From assembly GCA_963675135.1 (NCBI GenBank), contig OY776122.1, positions 15,918,881 to 15,982,880 on the forward strand: DNA of 64,000 nt, in the 5' to 3' direction. This document shows positions 9,801-22,034 of this stretch, piece after piece. The position numbers and the translations under genes are program-made. The notes beneath the pieces were generated by a model. That model searched no databases, was not told where the DNA came from, and was given only the letters and a program-made list of their open reading frames with translations. The DNA comes from Galeopsis tetrahit. Its lineage: Eukaryota > Streptophyta > Magnoliopsida > Lamiales > Lamiaceae. The first letter of the stretch is position 1. Each line of letters starts with the position of its first letter.

Positions 9801-12800
9801 TGGAGTTGGTTGTCTTAATTATTGACAATCATTTTTAGGTTCAAAAGAAGCAAGAACCTACAGCTTTATCGAAACCTGTAGAATCAAAGCTTGAAGCTCG
9901 TATTGCAAAGTTCATCTCCCTTATTTGCAATCTGAGCATGATGAGGCAACAGATGATGGAAATAGGTTTGTACTTTTTTCTTTCTTTTTTTTTTTTTTAC
10001 GATAGGAACTGATGTATTCAATGTGTCATCAGCCTTACCTGTTCATTTAATTTTTTTTTGTAGATTAACTTTTATAAGTAGAATAAATTAAGCTAGAACT
10101 GAACCTGCAAGTCCTCTATTCAATCATAACTTCATTCCACCTATGGCCCTCTCCTTGTTTTTATATGTTTCTGAAAAATTGCGACAAAGTATATGCAGCT
10201 AGAAACCGATCCATGTTCTGCAACCTCTAAATTTTGTTTTGAAGTGTTTTTGTGCTGTGTGTTTGTGAATCTTGAAGGCTTCAAGAGTCTTTATTGTTTT
10301 AGTGACTATATTATATTATCAATTAGGCTGATTTTAACACTTGATTAATTTTGTAATAGGGTACAATGCTGAAAAATTACCTTTGGGTAAATTGAGCAAA
10401 TCAACAATTTTAAAGGTGAGAGATGAATGTTGCTCAGAATCATTTATTTTCTTCTTCCTGATTTGCATAGTCACTGAACTGGAACATTTATGCTTTAAAC
10501 TTATTGATTTGTTGTCATTAACCAGAATTAAACTACTTGACATGATATATCCTTATGATTATGATTAGTTATTTAGATTTGTTGGATTTGACAGGCTCTT
10601 TACAGTTTGTGGAGGTCCGATAATTGTTCCTTTATGATATATTTCTTAACGTCTCAACACTATTTTGCAATTTTGTAGATTGTAAACTTGTCCCAGTACT
10701 TCTTGGCTCTTGCAAATTATTTTATTTACGAGTTATATCCATTTTTCTTTGGCCGAACCCGAACTATTTCTCTCTTCCTCATGTCTCATTAGTTGTCTTG
10801 AGAAAGCAGAAATAAAAAATTATGTGGTCTCTTTCAACTGTTTAACATTTCTATTGCATTTGACCAATATAGGGTTATGATGTCCTGAAAAGGATTTCTG
10901 ATGTGATTGGCCAAGCTGATAGGAAGACACTTGAGCAATTAAGCGGGTGAACATTTCTTCCATCAATTTTGAATTAAGTTTCTACTTTCTTGTTTATATA
11001 AAATTGGCATGCCAAGCACCACAATATTGCAATTTTGTGGATGACAATTCTTAATTATGCTCCACTGGCTTTATTGTCTAACTTGCAGGGAATTTTACAC
11101 TGTTATCCCCCATGACTTTGGTTTTCAAAAGACACGTAAGTTGTCTATCCTCACATGATTCTTGGGGTTCTTGAACTGACTTGTTTTCTTTGTGTGTGTA
11201 TATATATAAATATGCGAAACAACTAATATTTATTTCTTGTTTGATTTGAGAACTTCTGGTGATTTTTTTGTCAAGACTTCTAAATTGCATTATGGCTATA
11301 TTGACAGGCCTCTTCATCATTGACACCCCTCAGAAGCTAAAGGGAAAATTGCAAATGGTGATTCTTTTTCCTTACATCATTTATAAGTTTCAGATACATT
11401 GGCCTGTAGTGAAAAATTGTAGTACAGAAATGTATGTTACCAAAAAGTCATCCAGCTATGATTTATAGCTTCTGCATCAATTTTAAGCTGGATTTTTTTT
11501 TTTCTATCTGATTCTTGCAAAAATAATAGGTTGAAGCACTCGCTGAAATTGAAGTTGCAATGAAGTTGATTGAGAATGATACTGATGCAGAGGTACATCA
11601 TCTATAGCCTTGTTTCTCTGTATCTAATAAACTTGATAAACTGGTTTCCCCCCAATAATCTAATCCCCATTTTAATTGTGAATACCTCAAAAGTCAGCAT
11701 CTCTATAAATATAGAGTGACTTCTTCTCTTATTCCTTCATTGCATTTAAGCTCCTTGCATATTATCTAAAGTTATCTTAAGGAGTAATCTATTTTGATAC
11801 TGTTGCTGGCTTTTGGCATTCAGGATCCCCTGTATTCAAATTATCGGCAACTTAATTGTGAACTCATGCCGCTTGAAGTTCATTCTGAGGAATATTCCAT
11901 GGTAATCAGACGCCTACTCCTCGTTCATATAAAATATATACATTAATATTTTCATGCTTCATTAGCATTTAGACTCTTTAGTCTTTACCATCTAACAGTA
12001 TTGCTCTTAACTAAACCATAAAACGTCTTTATGTCTCAGATAGAGAAATACACAAAAAACACTCATGCAAAGACGCATTCAGGTTATGGTGTTGACATTG
12101 TTCAGATATTTAAGGTGTCAAGAGAGGGTGAAGCTGAACGTTTTCGCAAGGTGAGCAACTCATAACTACTCTCTCCGTTCCTAATTATCTGTCTAATTTT
12201 ATCAATTCATACAAACCAATTTTTCATTAATTAGGGATATCAAAACACTATTATACCCTCATTTATTTCTACTTGATGATAATATACCACAATTAATTAC
12301 AAGATGTTTAGTAATTTATTAGGGGCATTGGTAGAAAAAAAGGATAAAATTTTGTTGATATTAACGAAGCAGCAAATAATTATGAGCACCATTTTGGATA
12401 GAATCAGATAGATAACAGGAATGTAGGTAGTAAAATTTGTATCACCTAATTTTTTTTGCACAATTTAGATTGTTTTTTATTTTCTTTATATCACTCTTCA
12501 TTGAAGTGTGATGAGTTTCCCATATTTTCTGATTGGCAGTTTACAGAAGAAAAAAACAGAATGCTTCTATGGCATGGTTCCCGACTCACAAACTGGACTG
12601 GGATTTTGTCCCAAGGTTAGTTCCCTCATTGATCATTAATTTCAGCATATGACTTATTCTTGCAGTAAATGATTAGATTATTTCATTTCATCTGGACAAA
12701 AAAAAAAAAAACAGGTTTGCGCATTGCTCCTCCAGAAGCACCTGTAACAGGTTACATGTTTGGCAAAGGTGTTTATTTTGCTGACATGTTCTCAAAAAGT

Positions 12801-14029
12801 GCTAACTATTGCTGTTCGACTAAATCTGCCAATGATGGTGTGCTTCTTTTGTGTGAGGTGATTTATACTGCTTCTGCTTTTCTACATCTATGTCGTTTGA
12901 GAATGCAAAGAGCATTTCATATCTCAATGTTTTCTCTCTTTTTTTGCTATGAATTTACTATTGAGAATGTTTGTATGAGTTGCTGTACAGGTAGCTTTGG
13001 GAGACATGGCTGAGCTGCTATCAGGCAACTATGACGCTGACAAGTTGCCTCCTGGAAAGCTCAGGTTTGATGTTATGTTTAATTCTTCTGTTACAGTCAA
13101 TCGCGTTATGCTTTTCACCATTTGAGTTACTTAATCAAAAATCACCAAAAATAAATTTAAAAATCCTAACTTTTGCAAAACTCTGCTATTTATCAATTGA
13201 GTTCATTTTTTGCTAAATTATAGGACAACTGCATCATTAATGTAGTAGGCATACAAACCTGGTCTTATGTATTCAAATTACAGATCATTTTAATTGGCTC
13301 AATCTGGTAAATGGCATGGTAAAAACATATACCTGCATGCATATGAATATATGTTTATTCAATTATTTATAGGTTTATGAGTAGTGAATAACGACTTTTA
13401 CTATATTGAACGTAATTCATGTGGTGTAGCATTGAAATGCCTAATAGCCTTAAGAATCAAATCCATGCATCTCCAACGTCAATACACATAATTTTGCCTA
13501 TCCAAATAAATCGATCAGAATAATTCACTAGAATTTGAAAAAAAGTTCCATAATGTCGAAAAATCTTGTTGAACGAAATAAATTCTCATTAGATATGTTG
13601 TGATCAAATTTGAACAGCACAAAAGGAGTTGGTGCCACTGCCCCAGATTTGAAAGAGGCTCAAATACTTGAAGATGGTGTCGTTGTTCCTTTGGGAAGAC
13701 CGAAAGAGCAAGGACGTTCCAAGGTCGTGCATTTTATATTTTTATATTATTTTCTGAAATATTATTTACAAATTTTGCACGAGATCATCTCGTGTGTCAG
13801 TTCTTCGTTTCAAAAATCATGTTTTGAAAGTTTTTAAAAAATCTGCAAAGGTAATATGGGATTGTCTCGTGCAAGTTTTCTCGTTAATTTAATTAATAAT
13901 GGCCCTGAAAAGTTAGTTTTCTTTTTGTTTGTGTTGCAGGGTTCTTTGCTTTACAACGAGTTCATAGTGTACAATGTGGATCAGATTAGAATGCGTTATC
14001 TTGTCCATGTGAACTTCAACTTCAAGTGA
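6864..14029 (+). CDS. PARP2: Poly(ADP-ribose) polymerase, PARP2 type, with four SAP modules
   Basis: This nuclear enzyme uses NAD+ to add ADP-ribose to proteins at DNA breaks. Twenty exons join without a frame break to 757 codons plus stop: 6864-6950, 7038-7305, 7592-7789, 8274-8471, 8846-8958, 9046-9127, 9347-9579, 9839-9965, 10360-10415, 10873-10946, 11089-11135, 11308-11357, 11530-11592, 11824-11901, 12040-12150, 12540-12615, 12715-12857, 12991-13064, 13618-13723 and 13940-14029. Order: SAP modules (residues 1-40, about 78-110, 144-176, 210-242), WGR domain (about 265-400, with WGRVGVKGQ), PARP regulatory helical domain (about 405-530) and catalytic domain. The H-Y-E triad is present: H607 (LLWHGS), Y641 (GVYFADM), E735 (YNEFIVYN). 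The usual plant PARP2 is about 640 residues with two SAPs; the excess here is mostly the repeated SAP exons 3 and 4. All splice sites are GT-AG by reading. Confidence 0.95.
7592..8471 (+). repeat. Tandem duplication of a SAP exon and its intron within PARP
   Basis: Exons 3 (7592-7789) and 4 (8274-8471) are both 198 nt, both phase 1 to phase 1, and nearly identical; starts are 682 bp apart. The preceding introns also match (a shared caggaatggctgtcatc word at 7501 and 8195), so a genomic block was duplicated. Intron sequence after exon 2 (from about 7315) also resembles that after exon 3 (from about 7965), implying an earlier duplication from exon 2. Symmetric phase means copy number can change without breaking the frame. 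Confidence 0.9.
12169..12430. mobile_element. Stowaway-like MITE in PARP intron 15
   Basis: The left end ctctctccgttcctaattat and right end (reverse-complemented) ctacctacattcctgttatc are imperfect inverted repeats flanked by TA at 12167-12168 and 12431-12432. It is confined to the intron between exons 15 and 16 and is non-coding. Confidence 0.6.
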
Positions 14030-14746
14030 TAATATTGGAAATTAGGATTCACTAATTATTGTCTTTTATTAAGAATCTCTTATGGTAAATGAAGCTTTTT
14101 TCTCATTTTGAATTTTATTTTTGAGTCTGAAGTTGAGAAATAAAACTATATATTATTAAAGGTCGATAGATTTGAATCATTTGATAGTAAAATATAGTGC
14201 ACTTTTTATTAATTTTTTCGCTTTAATAATATCTAGTTTTATTTCTCTGATTTAATCAAATGGACGAACATGAAGTGCAAGAACAAAAGCTGTTAAAAAG
14301 GTTATTAATAATTAATGAAGACTCAACACAATATCAAGAACTTAAAAAAAAAACATATATGAAGTTTTAACAAGATTATTTCACAACATTGACATTATGA
14401 TGGAACACACTAATAAAGGAAGATGAATTCAACAAATCAAACATTTGTCGTACGCCTTATTTTTAATCTCTCGTCGTACATCTTACTGATGTTAAAAGTT
14501 AAAACACAACTTGATGCAGTGGAGCTGCTGAGGTTATGCACTAACACGATACAAATTACGACTGTGCAGTCGGCGTTCAGTTGGTTGGGGAGAACGATTG
14601 AATTCAAGAAATGTAGTGGAAGAACGAATATAGCTAGACAAGAAATGAGAAATGAGGCAACGATGGAATTATTTGAAAATGAATTAGGTCGGAGGGTGTT
14701 AGCATAAAAAATGAAAGTACAATATATAATAATCAATCAAAAACAC
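14030..14746. other. PARP 3' flank, no gene seen
   Basis: An aataaa at 14139-14144, about 110 bp after the stop codon, could serve for polyadenylation. Frames at 14423-14736 on both strands overlap, lack domain features and are not called. Confidence 0.4.
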
Positions 14747-14749
14747 TAA

Positions 14750-14975
14750 GGTTGTGTTTGGATGGAAAGATTTGATTTGAGGTTACATTTTAAATGAAAG
14801 GAATTAAAAATATATGGATTTCAAATGACATTGGATTAGCGAAAATTTGAAATTAAAAGTATGTTGACACAAATCTAAGTATTTGAAATTCATTCATAAT
14901 CCAAACATATAGAATGGATTTGAATTGTGGATTTGAAATTCATAAGCTCAAATCCACCCAACCAAACACGCAACC
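14750..14975. mobile_element. Tourist-like (PIF/Harbinger) MITE
   Basis: The left end is ggttgtgtttggatggaaag and the right end, reverse-complemented, is ggttgcgtgtttggttgggt. The ends are inverted, and TAA trinucleotides flank the element at 14747-14749 and 14976-14978, matching the 3-bp TWA target of PIF/Harbinger MITEs. The 226-bp interior has repeated ttgaaatt words and no coding capacity. Confidence 0.75.
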
Positions 14976-15089
14976 TAATTTGTTGTCTTATTTAGGGTCT
15001 AGTTCAGGAATCAAACGGCCCCCAAGAATATTAACTTTTCAACCAAATGCAAACGAGTACATAATGTTGTTGATGAGAGGGAAACTAAT

Positions 15090-15862
15090 GCTGTTGATGA
15101 GATGTGTAAAGCTTTTGATAGGTACGCAAAACAATCAACGGAGGAGGATTATTGGAAGTGGAACATCGGGAATGGAGGCAAGTACTCGGTGAAAACAGCC
15201 TATGCGAAGTTGATGAAAGACCACTATGATCCGGACCCATTAGTGGAGGAGACAAAATGCATGTGGACGAAGGGCGCACCCCTTAAAGCGACAGCGTTTT
15301 CGTGGAGATTGATACAAGACAAGATTCCCACGATAGTAAACCTCAGGAAAAGGAAGGCTTACAATGAACATTTCTCGTTGCTGTGCAAGATTTGTGGATC
15401 GGGGGAGGAAGATACGAACCATCTGTTCTTCACTTGTCCTTTTGCCGTGATTATATGGAGCAAGGTGTATCAATGGGCTGGAAAAGAATACAGAAGTGGC
15501 GAGACAAGAATCCAGCATTTCAAGAGTCATTTGGATATGATGGAGAGGAAAAGAAAGCACGTTTGGGCGAAGATTTGGCATGGAACAATTTGGTCTACAT
15601 GGAGAAGCAGAAACGAACTAGTTTTCAAAGGTATTACTTTCGATCTGGACAAGACTTTATTGAACATCAAGCTCACTACTTTTAGATGGCTCAAGGCTAA
15701 ATCTATGGTGAATTTTCTGGAATAATTTTGAGGAGTGGGAGAGAGAACCAATGTTATGTTGTAGCTGATTTTTCTTGACATTTGTCATATGTACTTGTTA
15801 TCTGATTTCACTAGGGTATTCCTGATACCCTATAATAAAGTTTGCCGTTTAAAAAAAAAAAA
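15090..15862 (+). mobile_element. 5'-truncated LINE fragment: zf-RVT region and poly(A)
   Basis: A 207-codon frame (15102-15725) encodes the C-terminal zf-RVT domain of plant LINE reverse transcriptases: an N-terminal GGKYSVKTAY block, APLKATAFSWRL, then a CKICGSGEEDTNHLFFTC zinc-binding motif, ending with WSTWRSRNELVF. A poly(A) tract at about 15851-15862 marks the LINE 3' end. The reverse transcriptase proper is absent, so this is a 5'-truncated insertion. No clear target duplication was found, and the 5' boundary is approximate. Confidence 0.75.
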
Positions 15863-16310
15863 GACCCTATATATACAAGTCACAACTAACACAGTAGGCA
15901 CTAACTAAGTTTCAAACATTTGTTAACAACTTGCTTAAACGTAAGGTATTTCTAGTTGAATCTGATATTGCAGCTTCTTCTTCATCACAACGGCTCTTAT
16001 TTTTCTTTAAAAAAAAAAAGAAGGTAATTGTCTTTTCAAACTCTATTTTTTTGTTTTGTGTGAATTTTGAGCAGGTGTATTCTTATGTATTTTCACGCTG
16101 TGGTCTCTGTCTACTATTTCTTGATTCAATTTGGTTTTTTGTTTTTGCTTTTTATTTTATTTTTTCCAAATGAATTTCACACAATTAATTACATGTATTT
16201 TCATTGAAACTTATGTCCTCAAGAAAATAAAGGGGATGAAGCAGTGTTGCTACATTTTTTTTTTTTACAAAGGTAAATTATGAACTATTGGTCAATTTAT
16301 TTATTTTTAT
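15863..16310. other. AT-rich intergenic, no gene seen
   Basis: The stretch holds T- and A-runs (for example 16008-16019 and 16254-16266) and no frame with domain features. The last bases overlap the 5' target duplication of the next LINE. Confidence 0.4.
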
Positions 16311-16326
16311 ATAATAATTATTGGTC

Positions 16327-19300
16327 GAGACAGTCGCGTTCGTGATGACAGATTTCACAGTGCAAAATTACTCAACTTGGTGGCTCCAGTTTCAGATCAT
16401 AATCCTATCCTACTTGATACCTCACCAACTGCAACACGATTCAGGCGCCAGACTTTTCGCTTTGAAAACAGGTGGCTCGCAGAAACTGGTCTCAGGGCGG
16501 TTGTCCGCAAATGTTGGGTAGACTCAAGAGATTTGGATATTAACCAACGGCTGTTGACGACTAGTGATACCCTTTCCGCCTGGGGGTCTCGAGTGGATGC
16601 AAAATTCCGAGCCGCAAAGAGAGATCTGGAATTACAGATCAAAGAGCTACAGGGTAATTTAAGTGAAGCAGGTTTGAGAGCGTACCATGATGCAAGACAA
16701 GATCTTGGGGGTCTCTTGAAGCAAGAGGAAATGTATTGGAAACAGAGAGCAAACCAGTTTTGGTTAGGAGATGGGGACCTTAATACCAAATTCTTCCACC
16801 AATCGGCTACTACTAGACGAAAACGAATCCGGATAGCAAAGCTCATGAAGGATGATGGTACGTGGGTTGCTCGACAGGAAGACTTGTGTGAATTGTTTAA
16901 GAATTATTACTCACACTTGTTCACTGTAGAAGACCACATCGAGGAGGGAGAGTTATTCCTGGAACCGGTTGAAACCATTGTCTCAGGCGTACATAATGAT
17001 CGACTCACAAGAGATTTTACGAAAGCGGAATTTGATATGGCCCTCAAACAGATGCACGGGGATAAGGCCCCTGGCCCCGACGGCTACAACACTGCATTCT
17101 TCCAACACCATTGGGACATGCTAGGCTCTGATATATTCGTTGCAGGGTCAGAATGGCTGAGTAGAGAATCCTTCCCTCATGGGCTCAACGATACAAATAT
17201 TACCCTTATCCCCAAGCTGGAATCCCCACAAACGGTAAGAGACTTCCGGCCTATCTCCCTTTGTAATGTGCTTTATAAAATCCTATCGAAAGTTCTCTGC
17301 AATAGATTGAAGGAGGTGCTCCCGGGCCTTGTTGATCGTGCGCAATCGGCATTTGTGTCGGGTAGAGCAATACATGATAATATCCTAATAGCTTTCGAGA
17401 CACTTTATGCAATGAAGAACAGGAGAAGGGAGGGTAGAGGAGATATGGCCATAAAAATTGATATCAGTAAAGCCTACGATAGAGGGAGTTGGACGTATCT
17501 CGAGGCAATTTTGAGGAAACTGGGATTCTGTGACAAGTGGATTTGATGGATGTTACTCTGTGTCACCACGGTCAGATACGCGGTGCACGTCAATGAAGAT
17601 ACAGTGGGAACGATCACCCCGGGACGAGGTCTTAGACAAGGAGACCCTCTGTCTCCATATTTGTTCATCCTATGTTCGGAGGGGTTGTCGACCGCACTGA
17701 ATCATGCAAGTGCGGTAGGGGCGATTCACGGGAATAGAGTTTGTCGTCGGGCTCCGGAGATCACCCACTTGCTTTTTGCAGACGACAACCTTCTTTTTTG
17801 TCGAGCTACGGCGGAAGAAGGTACAAGACTGAATGGGATTCTGGATAATTATGAGAGAGTGTCAGGACAAGCGATTAATTACGCTAAATCAGACATCTAC
17901 TTTAGCAGGAATGTGATGGAAGAGAGACGAGCAGCCCTCAAACAGATTATGTGAGTGGATAACCCTATAAATACGGGAAGATATTTGGGTCTCCCGTCTC
18001 TCATTGGCCGAAAGAAGAGGGAGGTATTCGAGTATGTGAAGGAGAGGCTTTGGAAAAAATTACAAGGTTGGCGTAAACGGAAAATATCCAAAGCGGGAAA
18101 GGAAGTTCTCATTAAATCTATGGCTCAAGCTATACCCACATTTTGCATGACTACTTTCCTTCTTCCTGTTACCCTATTGAATGAAATGCAGGTTATGATT
18201 AACAAATTCTGGTGGGGGAACTCAACAGATGCTTCACGGGGCATTAATTGGATGAGGTGGGAGAGATTATGCGTGGAGAAAGAAGCGGGAGGGAGAGGTT
18301 TTAAAGATCTGCATAAGTTCAATCTCGCCCTCTTAGGAAAAATGGGATGGCGTCTCATCACGGATCCACAGGCTCTGGTATGAAAAGTACTGAAAGCACG
18401 ATACTTCCCACATGGGGAATTCACCTCCGCGAACCTGGGGTGGAATCCCAGCTTTACCTGGTCGAGCATTCATGCAAGCAGAGACCTTATTAATGCCAGA
18501 CTGCGATGGGAAATAGGAACGGGCACCAATATTCGGGTATGGGATGACCCGTGGGTAGATGGGGCAGGGAACTACTATGTGACTTCAGATAGAGTGGAAG
18601 GGTTGGAAAATATCCGAGTTGCAGCGTTTATTGATCAGGAAGAAAAAGCCTGGGATGAGACCCTATTACATCATATACTCCCTATGGACGCGACACGCAT
18701 CACAAACATGGCTTTACCACCAACAGAGGCCGTCGACAAAATCATTTGGGACCCCTCAAGTAAAGGGGTTTACACGGTGAAAACGACATACAAGCTAGCA
18801 GGCACCTTGTCCGAGGAAATTAATCTCAGAACGGAAGGTGAGTGGAATCTTATTTGGAAGGTGACGGCTCCGCCGAAAGTAAAAGACTTCTTATGGAGAG
18901 TGGGGAGAGACTGCTTACCGACAAGAAGCAACCTATTAACAAGACATGTGGAGACTGAGCCATCATGTGGTTTGGAAAATGAAGACAGCTGGCACCTATT
19001 CCTCACATGTAATTACGCCAAGGACTGTTGGACATTAGCACACATAACTACGGAGGTGGAGAGTAGTATGCGGGGAAGAGATGCCATAAAAGACGTGATC
19101 ACTGCCATGCTAAGAAACCAGGCAGAAACCATTAGGCAAGCTTTAACATGTTACTTTGGCAGATATGGAAGGAAAGAAATTCGAAAATTTGGAATGATAC
19201 GTGCAAAACACCAACTGAAGCGGTTCATGCTTCCGCTGGATATTGGCTTGAATGGAAAGCCGCAGCTAGCTTGAGAAAGAGACCGTCTCCGACTAGCGGA

Positions 19301-19857
19301 GGCCCAGAGGAGAATCTATGTACAACATGGCACCCTCCGGGTCCGGGACTATGGAAAGTAAACACAGATGCTGCCTTTTTTGAAGGGGAACAGCAGACGG
19401 GGTTAGGAATGGTACTCACGAACGATCAAGGGATCTTCTGCTTCGCGAGAACACGGGTCGTACGGGGTCTTCTTCCAGTGGATGTAGGGGAGATCATGGG
19501 ATTTTACGAAGCTCTTTCATGGTTAAAAAATCAGGACCTAGATAATTGCATAATAGAGGGTGACGCGAAAAGAGTTGTTGACGCTATAAATGGGGTAGAA
19601 ACAAACATGTCGATATTCGGAGACTACGCCCAGGCGTGCAAAAGCCTTTTAGAAGGCTTCTCCAATGTTACAATTAGTTATATTAAAAGGGCAGCAAATG
19701 AGTGGGCTCACACTTTTGCGAGAAAGTCCCATTTTTTTACGAATCCTTGTACTTGGTTAGACCGGCCGAACTTTGTGGCTGCGCTACCTAATACTATTTG
19801 TCTCTGCAATAATAGAAGCTAATTCTTCTTTGTTTCAAAAAAAAAAAAAAATTAATA
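16327..19857 (+). mobile_element. 5'-truncated L1-type LINE with 16-bp target duplication
   Basis: The element is bounded by a perfect 16-bp direct duplication, ataataattattggtc, at 16311-16326 and 19858-19873, with a 3' poly(A) at about 19837-19850. It starts inside the endonuclease (the SDHNPI motif is present near the start) and continues through reverse transcriptase, zf-RVT and RNase H domains. The 5' part of the element, including ORF1, is missing, as is usual for LINE insertions that terminated early. Confidence 0.92.
16377..19822 (+). pseudogene. LINE reverse transcriptase/RNase H, three stops and a frameshift
   Basis: One frame runs from 16377 to about 19150 with three premature TGA codons at 17544-17546, 17952-17954 and 18381-18383. 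The RNase H part (19148-19822) is in another frame, so a frameshift lies near 19140-19165. Recognizable blocks: endonuclease end (SDHNPI), RT blocks KAPGPDGYNTAFF, DFRPISLCNVLYKI, IKIDISKAYDR, GLRQGDPLSPYLF and the catalytic LLFADDN, a zf-RVT region (about 18840-19030), and an RNase H domain starting WKVNTDAAFF. All three stops are TGA, consistent with C-to-T decay of CGA or G-to-A decay of TGG codons. The copy is inactive. Confidence 0.9.
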
Positions 19858-19873
19858 ATAATAATTATTGGTC

Positions 19874-20788
19874 ATTGGATAATTTGGACGTATTTATTTT
19901 TATATTTGAATTAAAATAGTGAAGCTAAATAGAACCTATATAAATAAAAAACAGAAAATATAAATCGCAAAGAAAACTTATTTTCATTACTCAGTCTCGG
20001 TCCTGAATAAAGACTCAACCCTTGCCCAAAATCAATTTATTTTGAAAAACTGGCAACGCCGTAGACTCATAATCCCGCTGCTTTGGGAAGAGCTCGGTTG
20101 TACTGTAGCTAGCTTGGAAGATATTTTATGGTGGATTGTTGCTTGCGATTTAACATCTCCTCACTCCGGCTAAACCTCGATTACGCAGGTATTTTTTTTG
20201 GAATCTTGAATGTTGTTTGGTGAATTATAGCATCTTTTATCATTTCGGAGAATCACTGCGATCTTCCTTACTATAGAGGAGAGAGTTCATCATTTGGGTT
20301 CTAAGGGATATATAGAAAATTGAGTTTCCTCACTCTTGGATTCAACTTGCCCCAAATCTGTCCTATGCACACCAGGTGTTTGTTGAATAGTTTATACGAT
20401 TATTTTCCCAATTAGCCTTCTTAAGGAACTATTACTATTACTATTTCAATTATGAGACCTCCTCCATGATTCATCTATTAAGAAAAGATTTCAATTCCAT
20501 ATGGATTTTGTGTTGCTTTGTAATTCCGCATTCTTGTTGCCTGTTTTGAGTTAGTGGTAAGGTACTCCGTAACTGTGTTTGGCAATCCGAGTTAGAATCA
20601 CATTTGAGTTTAAAAGCAAGAATTTTTATTTGCAAGAACATTCTTGTTAGCATTTAGGTACATGCATTTTGAAAACCTACAATAACTCTTTCAAATTTGA
20701 TTCTAGCATTTCCATTTTTTGATAAGGCATTGCTATATTCCTTTTAGTCTGTGCGTTTAGACTCATAATCGTTCTTTCAGGGGTCCAA
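19874..20788 (+). other. MED28 upstream region and 5'-leader intron
   Basis: AT-rich sequence from 19874 gives way near 20000 to a mixed-composition leader ending at the donor at 20189. From there to the acceptor at 20780 is a predicted leader intron. No separate gene is seen; the frames on the minus strand lack features. Confidence 0.5.
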
Positions 20789-21698
20789 TATGTCTGAAAA
20801 TGATCCACAATCACATTCGTCTCCTCCTTCGCAAGAGGACATGATCTCGTACGTGGTGGCCTTGGAGACTGCTCTGTTACCTTGCTTGCCTGCAAGAGAA
20901 CTTCAAGCAATTGATCGTTCTCCCCATCCTTCTCACCAAAGTGAGTAAGACTTTGGCTATATACCTTGTTTGTGGTTTTGTTACTAGATTTTTTATCACC
21001 TTTGAAACAAGTGGAAAAGTTGAAATAATATATTTCTTGTTTTGTTTGGAGTTAGACTTGAGCAGGAAATTCTATTTGTATATATCAGTTTGACTAGTAC
21101 ATTTAGCTCAAATTTTCATAATGACAGAATTTCTATTTTTCCTTTGAAGTGATTTCCACCTATCTGCATATTATTCAGGTTTAAGGTAACCCACATTATA
21201 TTTCACCTGCCCCTAGTGAAAATAAAGACTCTTTATATGCACTTTTTTTTTGTTAGATAAATTTTCATCCTGAAATTATAATTACAGGAGAAATGGTGCA
21301 TGTAATCTAACTATTTGAAGACCTAACATATTTTTAATTGCATTAGTTGATGTGGATAGGCATGCTAGAGACTTCATGGATGCCGCTAAAAAGCTTCAAC
21401 TCTATCTCATTAGTTTGCAACGAGAGGATCAACCGACCAGAGCTGAAACCCTACAGAAGGTGATCCACAGACTAATCTTGATTGGCATGGTATATCGCTT
21501 AGCATATAAAATTTTATCAGATGCTGATAACTTTGCAAATCCATGCTGTATCTTCTTCTTTAGGAGATCGCTATGATGGAAGAAGAGCTGAAAGTAAAGA
21601 GTGAGCTTATCAAAAAGCAAGAGGGACTGATCCAAGGATGGAGAATGGAGTTGGAAAACCAATTAGAGAAGCACAATATTGAGTTGGAAAAAGTGTAA
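20789..21698 (+). CDS. MED28: Mediator complex subunit 28
   Basis: MED28 is a small head-module subunit of the Mediator complex, which links transcription factors to RNA polymerase II. Three exons, 20790-20940, 21347-21459 and 21564-21698, join in frame to 132 codons plus stop; the ATG is at 20790-20792. The protein matches plant MED28 along its whole length from memory of the family: an N-terminal SQEDMI block, LLPCLPARELQAIDRSPHPSHQ, DRHARDFMDAAKKLQLYL, then a charged coiled coil (about residues 90-132) ending in ELEKV. A 5' leader intron is likely, from a donor at 20189 (gcag|gtattt) to an acceptor at 20780 (ttctttcag), with leader sequence from about 19990. Length is close to the family norm and the gene looks intact. 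Confidence 0.93.
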
Positions 21699-22012
21699 TA
21701 GGATGGATGATGTTCATTTAATTCCAGTGTGCCACAATTTAGTATTGTGGACGTGTTCATCAAGCTAGAAGATATATCATCTTTGATGAATGTGTACCAT
21801 GTAGACGAGGATTGTTTTTTTTTTTTTTAAAGAAGAAATTGGTATTGTAGATGAACTAGTTCTTTAGTTGAATTACCTCTACAAAATGTTTTGTATTTAA
21901 GTCCTGACATAAATTTTAAGAGTAGGTCTTATGTGAACAATACATTTTATATACTGTAACTTTTAAAAAATGTTTGACTTCGTGAAAGAAAAATCGGTAA
22001 TGATCTCTATAC

Positions 22013-22034
22013 AGAATCTGTATATACAGATTCT
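22013..22034. repeat. 22-bp perfect palindrome in the MULE left end
   Basis: agaatctgta followed by its exact reverse complement around a central tatata makes a 22-bp palindrome 18 bp from the element end. The equivalent place at the right end (about 61362-61383) has a related but imperfect version around tgtacatacagat. Confidence 0.85.

Noticed and set aside
14423..14736. Overlapping frames on both strands downstream of PARP
   Set aside because: No domain, no promoter, and mutually overlapping; no reason to prefer either.
14990..15870. Inverted tagggtct / agaccct words around the LINE fragment, suggesting a DNA transposon
   Set aside because: The match is only about 8-10 bases, no target duplication was found, and the poly(A) explains the right boundary better.
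17544..18383. Three in-frame TGA codons as possible recoding (selenocysteine or readthrough)
   Set aside because: The copy also has a frameshift and 5' truncation, and plants lack selenocysteine insertion; decay explains them better.
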